64,000 nucleotides of DNA, taken from assembly GCF_000407445.1 (NCBI RefSeq), contig NZ_ASWB01000004.1, positions 62,001 to 126,000 on the forward strand, in the 5' to 3' direction. Below, one piece after another: positions 43,288-54,555 of this stretch; position 1 is the stretch's first letter; each line of letters opens with the position of its first letter. The DNA comes from Enterococcus moraviensis ATCC BAA-383. GTDB taxonomy: Bacteria > Bacillota > Bacilli > Lactobacillales > Enterococcaceae. Made by a program: the position numbers and the translations under genes. The notes beneath the pieces are model-generated. The model ran no database searches. It was not told the DNA's origin and worked only from the letters and a program-made list of their open reading frames with translations.

Positions 43288-45855
43288 ATGCCTCAAAAAA
43301 CGAAAAACACACCAATGATGGAACAATACTTAGCAATCAAAGAACAATATAAAGATGCGTTTCTCTTTTATCGATTGGGCGACTTTTACGAAATGTTTTA
43401 CGAAGATGCAGTTAACGCATCGCAATTATTAGAATTGACATTAACTAGTCGTAATCGGAACGCGGATGATCCAATTCCAATGTGTGGAATACCTCATCAT
43501 GCAGCGCAAGGCTATATTGATACATTGATCGAAAAAGGCTATAAAGTAGCAATTTGTGAACAAGTAGAAGACCCTAAGACGACAAAAGGCATGGTCAAAC
43601 GTGAAGTCGTTCAACTGATCACACCAGGAACGGTGATGACTAGTAAAGGCTTGGACGCCAAAGACAATAACTATTTGACTGCTATCGTTGAAGAGGATGG
43701 CAGCTTCGGTTTAGCTTATGTCGATTTAAGTACAGGGGAACTGAAGACAGCTGTATTAGGCGATGAAGACGGTGTGATCAACGAAGCATCGGCATTGCAA
43801 ACCAAAGAAATCGTATTAGGGAGTGCAATATCTGAAACATTACAGCAAACGCTAAAAGATCGGTTGAACATTATCTTTTCTGAACAACAACAAGCAGAAG
43901 AAAATGCAGAATTTAGCTTTTTAACAAGTGAATTGACGCATCCGTTAGAAGTTGAAGTGACTGGGAAATTACTCACTTATTTAACTGTGACTCAAAAACG
44001 TGGATTGTCACATATTCAAAAAGCCCTAGAATATCAACCAGATCATTTTTTAAAAATGGATCACTATTCTAAATTTAATTTGGAATTAACACAATCGATT
44101 CGTACAGGCTTAAAAAAAGGTACATTACTATGGCTATTAGATGAAACCAAAACGGCAATGGGCGGCCGTTTGTTAAAACAATGGCTCGATCGTCCATTGA
44201 TCCAGGAAAAACAAATTCAAACAAGACAAGAAATGGTTCAATCGTTATTGAATGCCTATTTTGAACGAGTTGATTTACAATCAACACTAACGAAAGTGTA
44301 TGATTTGGAGCGTTTAGCTGGTCGTGTTGCTTTTGGGAATGTAAACGGACGTGATTTGATCCAACTGAAAACGTCCTTAGAACAAGTACCACTGGTTCGT
44401 GAGCTAATTGTCGGAATCAACCAAGGTGAATGGAATGATTTATTATTAGATTTAAATCCAGCCGAAGATATTGTCGAACTAATCAATAATGCAATCAATG
44501 AAGAAGCACCACTTGCAATCACAGAAGGTAATATCATCAAAGATCAGTACAATGAAAAATTAGATGAATACCGCAACGCGATGCGTAATGGGAAAAAATG
44601 GTTAGCAGAATTAGAAGCAAAAGAACGTCAAGAAACGGGAATCAAAACGCTGAAAGTTGGGTTTAACCGAGTATTTGGGTATTACATCGAGGTGACTAAA
44701 TCTAATTTAGCTAACCTAGAAGAAGGCAAATACGAGCGTAAACAAACCTTAGCAAACGCAGAACGTTTTATTACTCCAGAGCTAAAAGAGATGGAAACCT
44801 TGATTCTTGAAGCGGAAGAGAAATCTGTCGATTTAGAATATCAATTATTCCTAGAAGTCCGTGAGCAAGTCAAAGCCAATATTGAGCGATTACAAAAATT
44901 AGCGAAAACAATCAGTGCGGTCGACGTCTTACAAGCATTTGCAACAGTGAGTGAAAGATATCAATACGTGCGCCCAACACTAAAGAGCAATAGCAAAGAA
45001 CTGCATATTGTGGAAGGACGCCATCCTGTTGTAGAAAAGGTTTTAGGACATCAAGAATATATCCCAAATAGTGTGCATATGAGTAAAGAAGACATTATTC
45101 TATTGATCACAGGGCCAAATATGTCTGGTAAAAGTACGTACATGCGTCAATTAGCATTAACGGTCGTAATGGCTCAAATTGGCTGTTTTGTACCAGCTGA
45201 ATCGGCTGAACTTCCTATTTTTGACCAAATATTTACACGAATCGGTGCGTCAGATGATTTGATTGCAGGTCAAAGTACGTTTATGGTGGAAATGATGGAA
45301 GCCAATCAAGCGTTGCGTCATGCGACACCGAACAGTTTGATATTATTCGATGAATTAGGTCGAGGAACTGCGACTTATGATGGAATGGCATTGGCACAAG
45401 CGATCATCGAATACATTCATAGAGAAGTTAAAGCAAAAACACTATTTTCAACACACTATCATGAACTAACGGTGCTAGATGAAAACTTAACTGGTTTGAA
45501 AAATATTCATGTTGGAGCAGTTGAAAAAAATGGTGAAGTTGTTTTCTTGCATAAAATGATGGATGGTCCAGCAGATAAAAGTTACGGTATTCATGTTGCC
45601 AAAATTGCAGGCTTACCAAGTGATTTATTAGAACGGGCAGCAACGATTTTATCTGCTTTAGAAGCAGATGAACAACCGCTAAAACAAGTAGAATACAAAG
45701 ATGAAATCAAAGAAGATACAGAACAATTATCTTTATTTAAAGAAGTGTCCACCGACGAATTAGGTGTGATCGATACATTGAAGAAAATTAATTTATTAGA
45801 AATGACACCAATGGATGCCTTAAATAAACTACACGAACTACAAAAAAGAATTTAA
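43288..45855 (+). CDS. mutS: DNA mismatch repair protein MutS
   Basis: 855 residues, full length. The mismatch-recognition motif [10 protein letters not shown] is at about 32-41; connector, lever and clamp domains follow; the C-terminal ATPase has Walker [10 protein letters not shown] (about 611-619), Walker [11 protein letters not shown] and the helix-turn-helix region. It detects mismatches after replication and recruits MutL. It starts 2 nt after ricA and is followed by mutL after 46 nt, one transcription unit. Confidence 0.97.
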   Translation: MPQKTKNTPMMEQYLAIKEQYKDAFLFYRLGDFYEMFYEDAVNASQLLELTLTSRNRNADDPIPMCGIPHHAAQGYIDTLIEKGYKVAICEQVEDPKTTKGMVKREVVQLITPGTVMTSKGLDAKDNNYLTAIVEEDGSFGLAYVDLSTGELKTAVLGDEDGVINEASALQTKEIVLGSAISETLQQTLKDRLNIIFSEQQQAEENAEFSFLTSELTHPLEVEVTGKLLTYLTVTQKRGLSHIQKALEYQPDHFLKMDHYSKFNLELTQSIRTGLKKGTLLWLLDETKTAMGGRLLKQWLDRPLIQEKQIQTRQEMVQSLLNAYFERVDLQSTLTKVYDLERLAGRVAFGNVNGRDLIQLKTSLEQVPLVRELIVGINQGEWNDLLLDLNPAEDIVELINNAINEEAPLAITEGNIIKDQYNEKLDEYRNAMRNGKKWLAELEAKERQETGIKTLKVGFNRVFGYYIEVTKSNLANLEEGKYERKQTLANAERFITPELKEMETLILEAEEKSVDLEYQLFLEVREQVKANIERLQKLAKTISAVDVLQAFATVSERYQYVRPTLKSNSKELHIVEGRHPVVEKVLGHQEYIPNSVHMSKEDIILLITGPNMSGKSTYMRQLALTVVMAQIGCFVPAESAELPIFDQIFTRIGASDDLIAGQSTFMVEMMEANQALRHATPNSLILFDELGRGTATYDGMALAQAIIEYIHREVKAKTLFSTHYHELTVLDENLTGLKNIHVGAVEKNGEVVFLHKMMDGPADKSYGIHVAKIAGLPSDLLERAATILSALEADEQPLKQVEYKDEIKEDTEQLSLFKEVSTDELGVIDTLKKINLLEMTPMDALNKLHELQKRI

Positions 45856-45901
45856 CTTTCAGAAATAAAAAAGAAGACTGAGCAAGGAAAGGATCGTACC
45901 G

Positions 45902-47995
45902 ATGGGAAAAATTCAAGAACTATCAGAACAGCTAGCCAATCAGATCGCTGCTGGTGAAGTAGTAGAACGTCCTGCTTCAGTTGTAAAAGAGCTTGTGGAA
46001 AATGCGATTGATGCTGGAAGTACACAAATCGATATTTTTATTGAAGAAGCAGGACTCAAAACGATTCAAGTCATTGATAATGGTGAAGGAATCGCAAAAG
46101 AAGACATATTAAATGCATTTAAACGTCATGCAACTAGTAAAATTCATACACGTGACGATTTATTCCGAATTCGAAGTCTGGGTTTTCGTGGAGAAGCCTT
46201 ACCCAGTATTGCATCTGTGTCTGAGATTACAGTTGAAACTGCGGTTTCAGACGAAGGAGAAGGCAGCTTTATTCAAATGAAAGGCGGAGTGATCGAAGAA
46301 CACCGCCCAGCAGCTCTAAGAAAAGGAACAAAGCTTACTGTCTCTAACCTATTTTATAATACACCTGCTCGTTTAAAATATGTTAAAACGATTCAAACTG
46401 AGTTAGCGAATGTTGGCGATATCGTCAATCGTTTAGCCCTAAGCCACCCCAAAATTGCATTTCGTTTGGTTCATGACGGCAATAAGATGATGAATACTGC
46501 TGGGAATGGTGATCTGAAGCAAACCATTGCCGGGATTTACGGGATCGGTACAGCGAAAAAAATGTTGAAAATCGAAGCGGAAGATTTAGACTTTAAATTG
46601 ACTGGTTATGTTTCGTTACCAGAAGTTACTAGAGCAAGTCGGAATTATTTATCTACCATCATCAACGGACGATACATCAAAAACTTTGCGTTGAATAAAG
46701 CGGTTGTTGAGGGATATGGTTCTAAGTTAATGGTGGGACGTTTTCCTCTGGCTGTATTGGAAATTGACATGGACCCGTTACTCGTAGATGTCAATGTGCA
46801 TCCTACAAAACAAGAAGTCCGTTTAAGTAAAGAAAAAGAATTGATGACGTTGATCAGCGAAGCGATTCGAGACGTATTGAGTCAAGAACAATTGATTCCA
46901 AATGCTGCAGATAATCTTCGTTTTAAAAAGAAAGTAGAACAACAGCCTAAGGTAGAGCAAATGGAAATCCCGTTGAGTGAACCGGAAGAAGCAACACGTC
47001 CTACTAGAAAACCGAGTAGTCTGGGGTATGATGCAGCGAGTGGTAATTTCTTTGTCAAAGAATCCTCGCCAGAATTTACAGCGACAACGCCGCCCAACAA
47101 CTGGACAAAAGAAGAGAAACCGCAAACGAAAGAGGAACTCGAAAAAGAGGCCTTGATGGCTTATGCATTTAGTTCGCCAGAAAATGTGGAAGAAGAAGTA
47201 TCTTCTGATAACCAGCAACCGACTGAACAAACAGAATCAGCAGTACTTACTGAAAATGATCACCCTGTAGAGCATAAAACGGTGGAGGAGCAAGTATACG
47301 AAGAAGAATTGAGCCATCATCCTGAGTTTGATTTTTCAGCAACGGGTGCTCAAAATGATTTAAATAAAGCGCTGAACAAGCTATCAGATGAACGTCCTAA
47401 AGAACGGTTTCCTGAACTAGAATATTTCGGTCAAATGCATGGAACGTACTTGTTTGCACAAAGTAAAGATGGGCTGTATATCATCGACCAACATGCAGCG
47501 CAAGAACGAATTAAATACGAGTATTTTAGAGAAAAAATTGGTGAAGTGACGAATGACCTACAAGAATTGCTAGTTCCAATTGTGATCGATTATCCGAATA
47601 GTGATGCTTTAAAAATCAAAGAACAAAAAGAAACACTTGAAGAAGTGGGCATTCATTTAGAAGATTTCGGGCAAAATAGTTTTATTGTTCGTGCGCACCC
47701 AACTTGGTATCCAGCGGGAGAAGAAGAAACGATCATACGTGAAATGATCGATATGTTCTTGACTACAGGTTCAGTCAGTGTGAAAAAATTCCGCGAAGCT
47801 ACAGCAATCATGATGAGTTGTAAACGGTCGATCAAAGCCAATCATTATTTGAATGAACAACAAGCCCGTGTTCTATTAAAAGACCTCGAAACATGTGAGA
47901 ATCCTTTTAATTGTCCGCACGGCCGACCTGTTTTGATCCATTTTACAAACTCAGATATGGAAAAAATGTTTAAACGAATTCAAGATCCGCATTAA
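45902..47995 (+). CDS. mutL: DNA mismatch repair protein MutL
   Basis: 697 residues. N-terminal GHKL ATPase (about 1-330: [26 protein letters not shown]), an acidic unstructured linker (about 340-500), and a C-terminal dimerisation/endonuclease domain with [12 protein letters not shown] and the CPHGRP motif. These motifs mark an endonuclease-type MutL, as expected in organisms without MutH. AAGGA precedes the ATG. Confidence 0.97.
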   Translation: MGKIQELSEQLANQIAAGEVVERPASVVKELVENAIDAGSTQIDIFIEEAGLKTIQVIDNGEGIAKEDILNAFKRHATSKIHTRDDLFRIRSLGFRGEALPSIASVSEITVETAVSDEGEGSFIQMKGGVIEEHRPAALRKGTKLTVSNLFYNTPARLKYVKTIQTELANVGDIVNRLALSHPKIAFRLVHDGNKMMNTAGNGDLKQTIAGIYGIGTAKKMLKIEAEDLDFKLTGYVSLPEVTRASRNYLSTIINGRYIKNFALNKAVVEGYGSKLMVGRFPLAVLEIDMDPLLVDVNVHPTKQEVRLSKEKELMTLISEAIRDVLSQEQLIPNAADNLRFKKKVEQQPKVEQMEIPLSEPEEATRPTRKPSSLGYDAASGNFFVKESSPEFTATTPPNNWTKEEKPQTKEELEKEALMAYAFSSPENVEEEVSSDNQQPTEQTESAVLTENDHPVEHKTVEEQVYEEELSHHPEFDFSATGAQNDLNKALNKLSDERPKERFPELEYFGQMHGTYLFAQSKDGLYIIDQHAAQERIKYEYFREKIGEVTNDLQELLVPIVIDYPNSDALKIKEQKETLEEVGIHLEDFGQNSFIVRAHPTWYPAGEEETIIREMIDMFLTTGSVSVKKFREATAIMMSCKRSIKANHYLNEQQARVLLKDLETCENPFNCPHGRPVLIHFTNSDMEKMFKRIQDPH

Positions 47996-48022
47996 AAACG
48001 ACGGAAGAAGGTTTTTATTCTA

Positions 48023-48577
48023 ATGAAAGTTATTTTAGCATCTCAATCTCCACGCAGACGTGAATTATTGAGTCGAATTATAGCGGATTTTGATGTCGTA
48101 CCCGCTGATATCAATGAAGAAGTCAAAAGTTATTTTACCCCGATGGATTATGTTTTAACGATGGCTGCACAAAAAGCGGCGTATATCGCAAAACAATATC
48201 CGGACGATTTAGTGATCGGTTCGGATACTATTGTAACGATCGATAATGAAATACTAGGAAAGCCAACTTCTAGAGAACGAGCTTTTCAGATGTTACGACA
48301 ATTAAGTGGTAGAACGCATAAAGTCTATACGAGCGTTGTCTTGATGAAGGACGATCAAGAATCTTCTGCAACGGTTCCAGCGTCTGTCGAATTTTATGAT
48401 TTGACCGATGAAGAAATCAATCGCTATCTAGATACAAATGAATATGTAGACAAAGCTGGTGCTTATGGTATTCAAGAACAAGGCGCTCTGCTGGTGAAAA
48501 GTATTCAAGGTGATTACTACGCAATCATGGGGCTGCCGATAGCCACACTTTATCGAATGCTACCTGATTTTGATTAG
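48023..48577 (+). CDS. maf: Maf/YhdE nucleoside-triphosphate pyrophosphatase
   Basis: 184 residues. The N-terminal phosphate-binding motif is [13 protein letters not shown] (residues 4-16) and GSDTIV the second; [12 protein letters not shown] is typical of the family. It hydrolyses dTTP/UTP and modified nucleotides to monophosphates and is linked to septation control in Bacillus. It is 27 nt after mutL and probably part of the same unit. Confidence 0.92.
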   Translation: MKVILASQSPRRRELLSRIIADFDVVPADINEEVKSYFTPMDYVLTMAAQKAAYIAKQYPDDLVIGSDTIVTIDNEILGKPTSRERAFQMLRQLSGRTHKVYTSVVLMKDDQESSATVPASVEFYDLTDEEINRYLDTNEYVDKAGAYGIQEQGALLVKSIQGDYYAIMGLPIATLYRMLPDFD

Positions 48578-48608
48578 TCACTGAACATAGAAAGAAGGAA
48601 ATAAAATA

Positions 48609-49103
48609 ATGAAATGTTCTGAAACAAGAGCAATCCAAACACATATGATTACTTATCCACACTTAAATCTTCATAAAACATTATTTGGCGGTCAATTAAT
48701 GGCGTGGTTAGATGAAACCGCTGGACTTTCCGCTGTCAGAGTATCCAGAGCCGCAATCGTAACAGCATCAGTCGATCATTTAGATTTTCTAGCGCCATTA
48801 AAAGTTGATCATGCTGTCTGTATTGATGCATTTGTCTCTGGTGTGGGCACACGCTCAATGGAGATATTTGCTAAGGTGATCGGTGAAGATTTATTTACAG
48901 GAGAACGCTATTTAGCGGGAACATGTTTTATGACCTTTGTGGTACCTAAAGGAGCTTGCTTGCCAGAACTAATTGAGCCTGAGACAAAAGAAGAGCAATT
49001 TATTTGCCAAGGCTACGAAAAGAGAAAACAAATTAGATTAGCTAAACGTCAAGAAAGTATTGATCTTGCCAATAATATTGATTTAGCTATTCCTTGGAAC
49101 TGA
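48609..49103 (+). CDS. Hot-dog acyl-CoA thioesterase
   Basis: 164 residues. A single hot-dog domain of the YciA/BFIT type: NLHKTLFGGQLMAWLDETAGLSA holds the catalytic Asp/helix region, followed by TASVDHLDFLAPLKVDH. It hydrolyses acyl-CoA thioesters in the cytoplasm; the chain length cannot be told. It is 31 nt after maf and ends the mutS operon before a hairpin. Confidence 0.88.
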   Translation: MKCSETRAIQTHMITYPHLNLHKTLFGGQLMAWLDETAGLSAVRVSRAAIVTASVDHLDFLAPLKVDHAVCIDAFVSGVGTRSMEIFAKVIGEDLFTGERYLAGTCFMTFVVPKGACLPELIEPETKEEQFICQGYEKRKQIRLAKRQESIDLANNIDLAIPWN

Positions 49104-49113
49104 TTTAAATGCT

Positions 49114-49153
49114 AAAACACTGATTTTCTAAACAGAAAATGAGTGTTTTTTTC
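49114..49153 (+). terminator. Terminator of the ricA-mutSL-maf unit
   Basis: AAAACACT and ATTTTCT pair with AGAAAAT and AGTGTTTT around a 4-nt loop with one G/G mismatch, followed by T7. Confidence 0.8.
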
Positions 49154-49202
49154 TTAATGATGCTATGATAAGACTAACAAAAAAGCGAAGGTGTGATTTG
49201 TT

Positions 49203-49640
49203 ATGGAAAAACCATCAAAAGAAGAGTTGAAAGAAACACTATCTGATATTGAATATGCTGTAACCCAAGAAAATGCTACAGAACGCCCCTTTACTGGCAA
49301 ATATGACGATTTTTACCAAGAAGGAATTTATGTAGATATTGTCAGTGGTGAACCGCTCTTTAGTTCAACAGATAAATATGATGCAGGCTGCGGCTGGCCA
49401 GCGTTTACTAAACCAATTGAAAAACAGGGAATCAAAGAAAATTCGGATTTTTCATTAGGAATGCGTCGGGTCGAAGTGCGCAGCAAAGAAGGGGATTCTC
49501 ATTTAGGGCATGTTTTTACGGATGGACCAAAAGATCAAGGCGGCTTACGTTATTGTATCAATGCCGCAGCCTTACGATTTATTCCAGTTGGAGAACTTGA
49601 GAAAGAAGGATATGGGGAATACAAATCCCTGTTCGAATAG
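49203..49640 (+). CDS. msrB: Peptide methionine (R)-S-oxide reductase MsrB
   Basis: 145 residues. SelR fold with [31 protein letters not shown] and the catalytic cysteine in [11 protein letters not shown]. The two CxxC zinc sites of many MsrB proteins are absent, which is common in lactobacilli and enterococci. It repairs oxidised methionine in proteins. It is monocistronic, with terminators on both sides; no msrA is adjacent. Confidence 0.95.
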   Translation: MEKPSKEELKETLSDIEYAVTQENATERPFTGKYDDFYQEGIYVDIVSGEPLFSSTDKYDAGCGWPAFTKPIEKQGIKENSDFSLGMRRVEVRSKEGDSHLGHVFTDGPKDQGGLRYCINAAALRFIPVGELEKEGYGEYKSLFE

Positions 49641-49644
49641 GAAA

Positions 49645-49689
49645 AAAGCCTATCTAAACAGATTATTTTTGTTTAGATAGGCTTTTTTT
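49645..49689 (+). terminator. msrB terminator
   Basis: AAAGCCTATCTAAAC (49645-49659) pairs with GTTTAGATAGGCTTT (49671-49685), followed by T. Confidence 0.92.
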
Positions 49690-49731
49690 GTTTAAAAGAA
49701 TAAACGTTATTTTATTTGGCTATAAAATTGA

Positions 49732-49760
49732 TTGCTATTTAGGAGAATTTCTAGTATTAT
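49732..49760 (+). promoter_or_regulatory. Promoter of OppA copy 2
   Basis: TTGCTA at 49732-49737, a 17-nt spacer and TATTAT at 49755-49760; the leader to the start codon is about 55 nt. Confidence 0.6.
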
Positions 49761-49819
49761 AAAAACATTCATAAAATTAGAATTTAGAAAGAAAATAATT
49801 ATTTATTAAGGAGAAATAG

Positions 49820-51496
49820 ATGAAAAAGACGAATATGAAGAAATTAATCAGTGTGATGATGTTATCTACTTTGGTATTGGCAGCTTGTGGTGGTGGCAGT
49901 GGTAAAACTGATGCTACCGATAGCGGCAAAGACGATAAAAAAGCTAGTGGGGAACAGCTTTTTAAACTAGTCGTTCAACAAGAAATGCCAAGTGCAGATT
50001 TATCAGTAGCGACAAATACAATCAGTTTTTCGGCATTGAACAATGTCTATGAAGGACTCTATCGCTTAGACGATAAAAGTAAACCACAACCAGCTGGAGC
50101 AGTTGAATTGGCGAAGAAAAGTGACGATGGCTTAACGTATACATTTAAGCTTAGAGAAGATGCCAAGTGGTCAAATGGCGATCCTGTGGTAGCAGAAGAC
50201 TATGTTTATGGATGGCAACGTACAGCGGATCCAAAAACTGCTGCGGAATACGCCTATATGTTTGAATTAGTTAAAAATGGTGCAGATGTTTCTGCTGGAA
50301 AAAAAGGACTAGAGGAGTTAGGGATCAAAGCAACAGGCGATCATGAACTAGAAGTAACCTTAGAACAAGAAACACCGTACTTTGATTACTTGCTAGCATT
50401 CCCATCGTTTTTCCCGCAAAATAAAAAAATAGTTGAAGAAAAAGGCAAAGATTATGCAACAACTAGTGATGCATCTGTTTATAATGGACCATTTACATTA
50501 ACTGATTTTGATGGACCTGGTACAGATACAGAATGGTCTTACACAAAAAATGAGCAATATTGGGACAAAGATGCTGTTCAATTAGATAAAATCGAAGTAA
50601 CAGTTGTGAAAGAAGCGCCGACATCATTGAATCTATTCCAAGATGGACAAGCCGATGATGTGATCTTGAGTGGGGAATTAGCAAAACAAATGGCGGATGA
50701 CCCAGAACTTGTCATTGAAAAAGATGCGCGTACATCATATCTTGAATTTAACCAAAGAGATGAAAAGTCACCTTATCGTAATGCGAACCTAAGAAAAGCG
50801 ATCTCATATTCAATTGATCGTGACGCATTAGTGGAACGGATTTTAGGAGATGGTTCGATTGCTTCAACTGGACTTGTTCCAGCAGGGATGTCATTTTCAC
50901 CAGAAGGCAATAAAGACTTTGCTGACGAAAATAAAAATGTATTGACTCATAACACAGAGAAAGCAAAAGAATATTGGGAAAAAGCCAAAAAAGAACTAGG
51001 AATCGATTCATTTAAATTTGACATTGTCGGTGATGATACAGATTCCACTAAAAAAATCTTGGAATATATTCAAGGTGCTGTCAAAGAAACATTAGACGGC
51101 GTGGACGTAACGGTTACCAATGTACCGTTTACAGTTCGTTTAGACCGCGGTAAAAATGGTGACTTTGAAGTAATCATGGGCGGTTGGGGAGCGGATTATG
51201 CAGACCCAAGTAGCTTTACTGATTTGTTCCTAACTGGTGGTTCTTATAACAGAGGTCGTTACTCAAATGAAAAATACGATCAATTAGTAAATGATTCTGG
51301 CAGTAAAAATGCTGCAGATCCAGAAAAACGTTGGACAGATATGGTAGATGCTGAAAAATTATTGATGGACGATATGGGTGTTGCACCTGTTTATCAAAAA
51401 GCAGAAGCTCATATGCGTAGTAAAAAAGTCCAAGGCGTTGTCGCTCACGGAGCTGGTGCACGATATGATTATAAATGGACTTACATTTCTGAATAA
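49820..51496 (+). CDS. Oligopeptide-binding lipoprotein (OppA family), copy 2
   Basis: 558 residues. Lipobox LAAC (Cys23), then an SBP_bac_5 domain that follows copy 1 (18079) almost segment by segment (NNVYEGLYRLD, DYVYGWQRTADP, VYNGPFTLTDFDGPGTDT, VVKEAPTSLNLFQDGQAD). TAAGGAG precedes the ATG. No transporter genes are adjacent, so it must share an importer encoded elsewhere. The two copies differ mostly in charged surface positions; they may offer different peptide preferences. Confidence 0.92.
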   Translation: MKKTNMKKLISVMMLSTLVLAACGGGSGKTDATDSGKDDKKASGEQLFKLVVQQEMPSADLSVATNTISFSALNNVYEGLYRLDDKSKPQPAGAVELAKKSDDGLTYTFKLREDAKWSNGDPVVAEDYVYGWQRTADPKTAAEYAYMFELVKNGADVSAGKKGLEELGIKATGDHELEVTLEQETPYFDYLLAFPSFFPQNKKIVEEKGKDYATTSDASVYNGPFTLTDFDGPGTDTEWSYTKNEQYWDKDAVQLDKIEVTVVKEAPTSLNLFQDGQADDVILSGELAKQMADDPELVIEKDARTSYLEFNQRDEKSPYRNANLRKAISYSIDRDALVERILGDGSIASTGLVPAGMSFSPEGNKDFADENKNVLTHNTEKAKEYWEKAKKELGIDSFKFDIVGDDTDSTKKILEYIQGAVKETLDGVDVTVTNVPFTVRLDRGKNGDFEVIMGGWGADYADPSSFTDLFLTGGSYNRGRYSNEKYDQLVNDSGSKNAADPEKRWTDMVDAEKLLMDDMGVAPVYQKAEAHMRSKKVQGVVAHGAGARYDYKWTYISE

Positions 51497-51543
51497 AAAT
51501 AAGATGAGCTATAGATAAAAGTGATCGTTTATTCGGATACTAA

Positions 51544-51590
51544 GAGCCTGAAACATAACTTTTTTAGTTATGTTTCAGGCTCGTTTTTTT
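51544..51590 (+). terminator. Terminator of OppA copy 2
   Basis: A perfect 17-bp stem, GAGCCTGAAACATAACT with AGTTATGTTTCAGGCTC, followed by a T run. The core is the same as at 19748-19786 after OppA copy 1. Confidence 0.92.
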
Positions 51591-51639
51591 ATTTAATAAG
51601 ATACGCTTTTTCAAGCTACTGATTTTCTTGAATTTGTGC

Positions 51640-51660
51640 TAAAATAGAAACATATGTGCG
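51640..51660 (+). promoter_or_regulatory. ruvAB -10 element with LexA-like box
   Basis: TAAAAT (51640-51645) is followed by GAAACATATGTGCG (51647-51660), 11 of 14 matches to the SOS box CGAACATATGTTCG. ruvAB is SOS-controlled in many bacteria, and the position would block the promoter. Confidence 0.5.
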
Positions 51661-51698
51661 TGTAAAGCATAAGCAAGGTTTATGAGAAAGGTGAATGT

Positions 51699-52310
51699 AT
51701 GTACGAGTATATCATTGGTAAAGTGACATTTATCAGTCCCTATTATATTGTAGTAGAAACAAATGGTATTGGTTATCAGATTTCTGTAGGAAATCCGTAT
51801 CGTTATTCTGGTAAGACGGATCAACAAGTCAAAATCTATCTACATCAAGTTGTTCGCGAAGATGCTCATTTGTTGTATGGATTTGGCGATTTAGATGAAA
51901 AGCAACTCTTTTTAAAACTAATCAGTGTTTCTGGAATCGGTCCTAAAAGCGGGCTAGCGATCATGGCGTCAGAAGATCACGGAGGATTGATCAATGCTAT
52001 CGAAAGTGAAGATGCTGCTTATTTAACCAAATTTCCAGGTGTAGGCAAAAAAACAGCGCAGCAAATGGTTCTTGATTTAAAAGGAAAACTAGGAGAGTTG
52101 GAAGCATCAGAAGCAGCGGTCGAAGCAATGGCGAAAACACCATCAAACCAATCGGCGAATCAGTCATTAACAGAAGCCTTAGAAGCATTAAGTGCGTTAG
52201 GCTATAGTGATAAAGAAATCAAGCGAATCACACCGAAATTAGAAGAATTAGGCGAACAAAAAACCGACGAATACTTACGCAATGCACTGAAATTTATGAT
52301 GAAACGTTAA
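51699..52310 (+). CDS. ruvA: Holliday junction DNA helicase subunit RuvA
   Basis: 203 residues. N-terminal OB-fold ([20 protein letters not shown]), tandem helix-hairpin-helix motifs ([34 protein letters not shown]) and the C-terminal domain III that contacts RuvB. RuvA tetramers bind the four-way junction and load RuvB. AAAGGTGA lies upstream; the ATG at 51699 is in frame, whereas the one at 51695 is not. ruvB follows 12 nt later. Confidence 0.97.
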   Translation: MYEYIIGKVTFISPYYIVVETNGIGYQISVGNPYRYSGKTDQQVKIYLHQVVREDAHLLYGFGDLDEKQLFLKLISVSGIGPKSGLAIMASEDHGGLINAIESEDAAYLTKFPGVGKKTAQQMVLDLKGKLGELEASEAAVEAMAKTPSNQSANQSLTEALEALSALGYSDKEIKRITPKLEELGEQKTDEYLRNALKFMMKR

Positions 52311-52322
52311 GGAGGAATAGCA

Positions 52323-53333
52323 ATGACAGAAGATGAACGACTACTTTCCGCTCAAACAAGCGAAGGGGAAGAGTCCTTAGAAAAATCTCTGCGTCCTCAA
52401 TTTCTCGAACAATATATTGGTCAAGATAAAGTCAAACAAGAGCTTACGATCTATATCGAAGCTGCGCGTAATCGGGAAGAAGCTTTAGACCACACTCTTT
52501 TATATGGTCCTCCAGGACTTGGTAAGACAACTATGGCAATGGTGATTGCCAATGAAATGCATGTCAATATCCGTACGACTAGTGGACCTGCGATCGAACG
52601 AGCTGGTGATTTAGTGGCCATTTTAAATGAACTAGAGCCAGGCGATGTTTTATTTATCGATGAAATCCATCGTTTACCTCGTGTAGTAGAAGAAATGCTC
52701 TATTCTGCAATGGAAGATTTCTACGTAGATATTATGGTAGGCCAAGGAACGACAGCACACCCAGTTCATTTTCCTCTACCACCATTCACATTGATCGGTG
52801 CAACGACTCGAGCTGGAATGTTATCTGCTCCATTGCGGGACCGATTTGGGATTATTTCTCATATGGAGTATTACGAAACAAAAGATTTGAAGGAAATCGT
52901 ATTACGTTCAGCAGATATTTTCCAAACAGAAATCGTAGAAGAAGGTGCCTTTGAGATTGCGCGGCGTTCCCGTGGTACACCGCGTATAGCGAACCGCTTA
53001 TTAAAACGTGTTCGTGATTTTGCCCAAGTACAATCAAACGGTACGATTGATCGAGGGATTGCAGATCAGGCATTGACCTTATTGCAAGTTGATCATCAAG
53101 GTTTAGATTACGTGGACCAAAAATTATTAAAAACAATGATTGAACTATACGGCGGTGGGCCTGTTGGGTTAAGTACGTTAGCTGTTAATATCAGTGAAGA
53201 GACAGAAACGGTCGAAGATATGTACGAACCGTATTTGATTCAAAAAGGTTTTATCAAGCGAACGCCAAGAGGGCGGATCGCAACGGCTTTAGCTTATGAA
53301 CATTTTGGCTATGAATCGTATTATCAAGAATAA
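52323..53333 (+). CDS. ruvB: Holliday junction branch migration ATPase RuvB
   Basis: 336 residues. Walker [11 protein letters not shown], Walker B FIDEIHRL, sensor GATTRAG, arginine finger region LRDRFG, and the C-terminal winged helix ([24 protein letters not shown]). It drives branch migration with RuvA. AAGGAGG precedes the ATG. No ruvC is present, as expected in Firmicutes, where RecU resolves junctions. Confidence 0.98.
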   Translation: MTEDERLLSAQTSEGEESLEKSLRPQFLEQYIGQDKVKQELTIYIEAARNREEALDHTLLYGPPGLGKTTMAMVIANEMHVNIRTTSGPAIERAGDLVAILNELEPGDVLFIDEIHRLPRVVEEMLYSAMEDFYVDIMVGQGTTAHPVHFPLPPFTLIGATTRAGMLSAPLRDRFGIISHMEYYETKDLKEIVLRSADIFQTEIVEEGAFEIARRSRGTPRIANRLLKRVRDFAQVQSNGTIDRGIADQALTLLQVDHQGLDYVDQKLLKTMIELYGGGPVGLSTLAVNISEETETVEDMYEPYLIQKGFIKRTPRGRIATALAYEHFGYESYYQE

Positions 53334-53341
53334 TGGAACGA

Positions 53342-53392
53342 AAATAAGGATGGAACAAAAGTGCGGGTTACTTTTGTTCCATCCTTATTTCT
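53342..53392. terminator. Bidirectional terminator after ruvB
   Basis: A perfect 21-bp stem (53342-53362 with 53370-53390; core GGATGGAACAAAAGT). A-rich and T-rich flanks allow use by ruvB and by the convergent Rgg gene. Confidence 0.9.
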
Positions 53393-53447
53393 TTGTTTTT
53401 ATTATGAGATCAATCAAACTGTGAGTGTAAATCTGCGTTCACTAAAT

Positions 53448-54335
53448 TTAACCGTTTTCCTGTCCTTTAAAGGTAGTAAAGAAAGCGTCTAGCTCAACGG
53501 CAATATCCGCTTGGTCTAGTATTTTCAGTGTATTCAATGCCCAATGAACTTTTTTTTCTCCAGCGATAGCGTCTCCCTGACAAATAGCAAACAATCCACT
53601 GTAATAGATAAACATGATCCGAAAAAAGCTGTTGATAAATTCTTTACTAAGTTCTTCCAACCAATCTAGCGCCTGTGAAATGTCAGCCCACTCTTGCTTG
53701 CGAAACAATGTCGGCAATATGTTAGCGAGTAGAGCACCATAGATTGGCACTGCTCGATCATATGAACGGTAGTGAGGAAGGGATTTTAGTAGTAGCTTAA
53801 AAAAGAAAATTTGTTGTTCTTGATTAAACATATCAGCATTGTTACTAAATAAGAGAATCTCCTGCAATGTCCAACTTTGTACATCCATCAAATAGCTACT
53901 AAGGATTTGGATATCCTTTGGATTACTTTGCCAATTTTCAAACGTTTTATGGTGCTCAAAATAGGTGAGAGACTGAATTCTTAAACGTAGTTCAGCCTGA
54001 CGTACAAGGGTCAAAGCAGTAGGTTTAGTATGGTGTAATTGAGTTTGGTACATTTTTTCTAATGCTTGAATATCATGGCGATTGGCTGCGTGAGAAAAAT
54101 TGTTGATATAATCGTTTTCTTCCTGTAGGTGGTACTCATTGTGAATATAAAAAAATTCATCAATATCTACCCTTAATCGGTCTAAAATCTGCCTAAATAA
54201 AAAAAGTGAGATATCATGCTTTCCTTGTTCAAATTCAATGGCATAGGATTTTGTGATGATCTCGTTGTACACTTCTTTTTGACGATAGCCTTTATTTAAA
54301 CGAATTTGTCTAATTGTCAGTCCATAATTTTTCAA
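53448..54335 (-). CDS. Rgg/GadR/MutR-family regulator
   Basis: 295 residues from TTG 54335, placed 10 nt after GGAGG; reading upstream to the next in-frame codon would translate through the Shine-Dalgarno. N-terminal XRE helix-turn-helix (about 5-60: TIRQIRLNKGYRQKEVYNEI, KSYAIEFEQGKHDISL), then a TPR-like helical domain (about 75-295) that in Rgg proteins binds short peptides. No convincing SHP-type peptide gene was found beside it. It diverges from a CPBP protease gene and converges on ruvB. Confidence 0.82.
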   Translation of the reverse strand: MKNYGLTIRQIRLNKGYRQKEVYNEIITKSYAIEFEQGKHDISLFLFRQILDRLRVDIDEFFYIHNEYHLQEENDYINNFSHAANRHDIQALEKMYQTQLHHTKPTALTLVRQAELRLRIQSLTYFEHHKTFENWQSNPKDIQILSSYLMDVQSWTLQEILLFSNNADMFNQEQQIFFFKLLLKSLPHYRSYDRAVPIYGALLANILPTLFRKQEWADISQALDWLEELSKEFINSFFRIMFIYYSGLFAICQGDAIAGEKKVHWALNTLKILDQADIAVELDAFFTTFKGQENG

Positions 54336-54555
54336 TTCGTCAGCACCTCCTAGCGTTAGTTTAACTTGTTTTTTTACAGGTATCAAAAGGTTGGACTCAG
54401 TCAGGTCTTATATATCAGACCAAATCAATGAAACGCTTAAAAAGTGGTTATTATCTAAACAGCAGAAGTGTTGTGCTTGTATACTAGGCGAATCACTTGT
54501 TTACTACAAAGATAGAAATTATACTAAAGAAAATAAACTTGAGGGTGTGGAGAAG

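Noticed and set aside
54428-54487. A 19-codon frame upstream of the CPBP gene, considered as an SHP-type signalling peptide for the Rgg regulator
   Set aside because: No ribosome binding site, and the peptide lacks the hydrophobic core and Asp/Glu-flanked C-terminus of SHP peptides.
54391-54555. A 55-codon N-terminal extension of the CPBP protease
   Set aside because: No Shine-Dalgarno at its TTG, Cys-rich composition unlike the family, and ATG 54556 gives a normal CPBP N-terminus.
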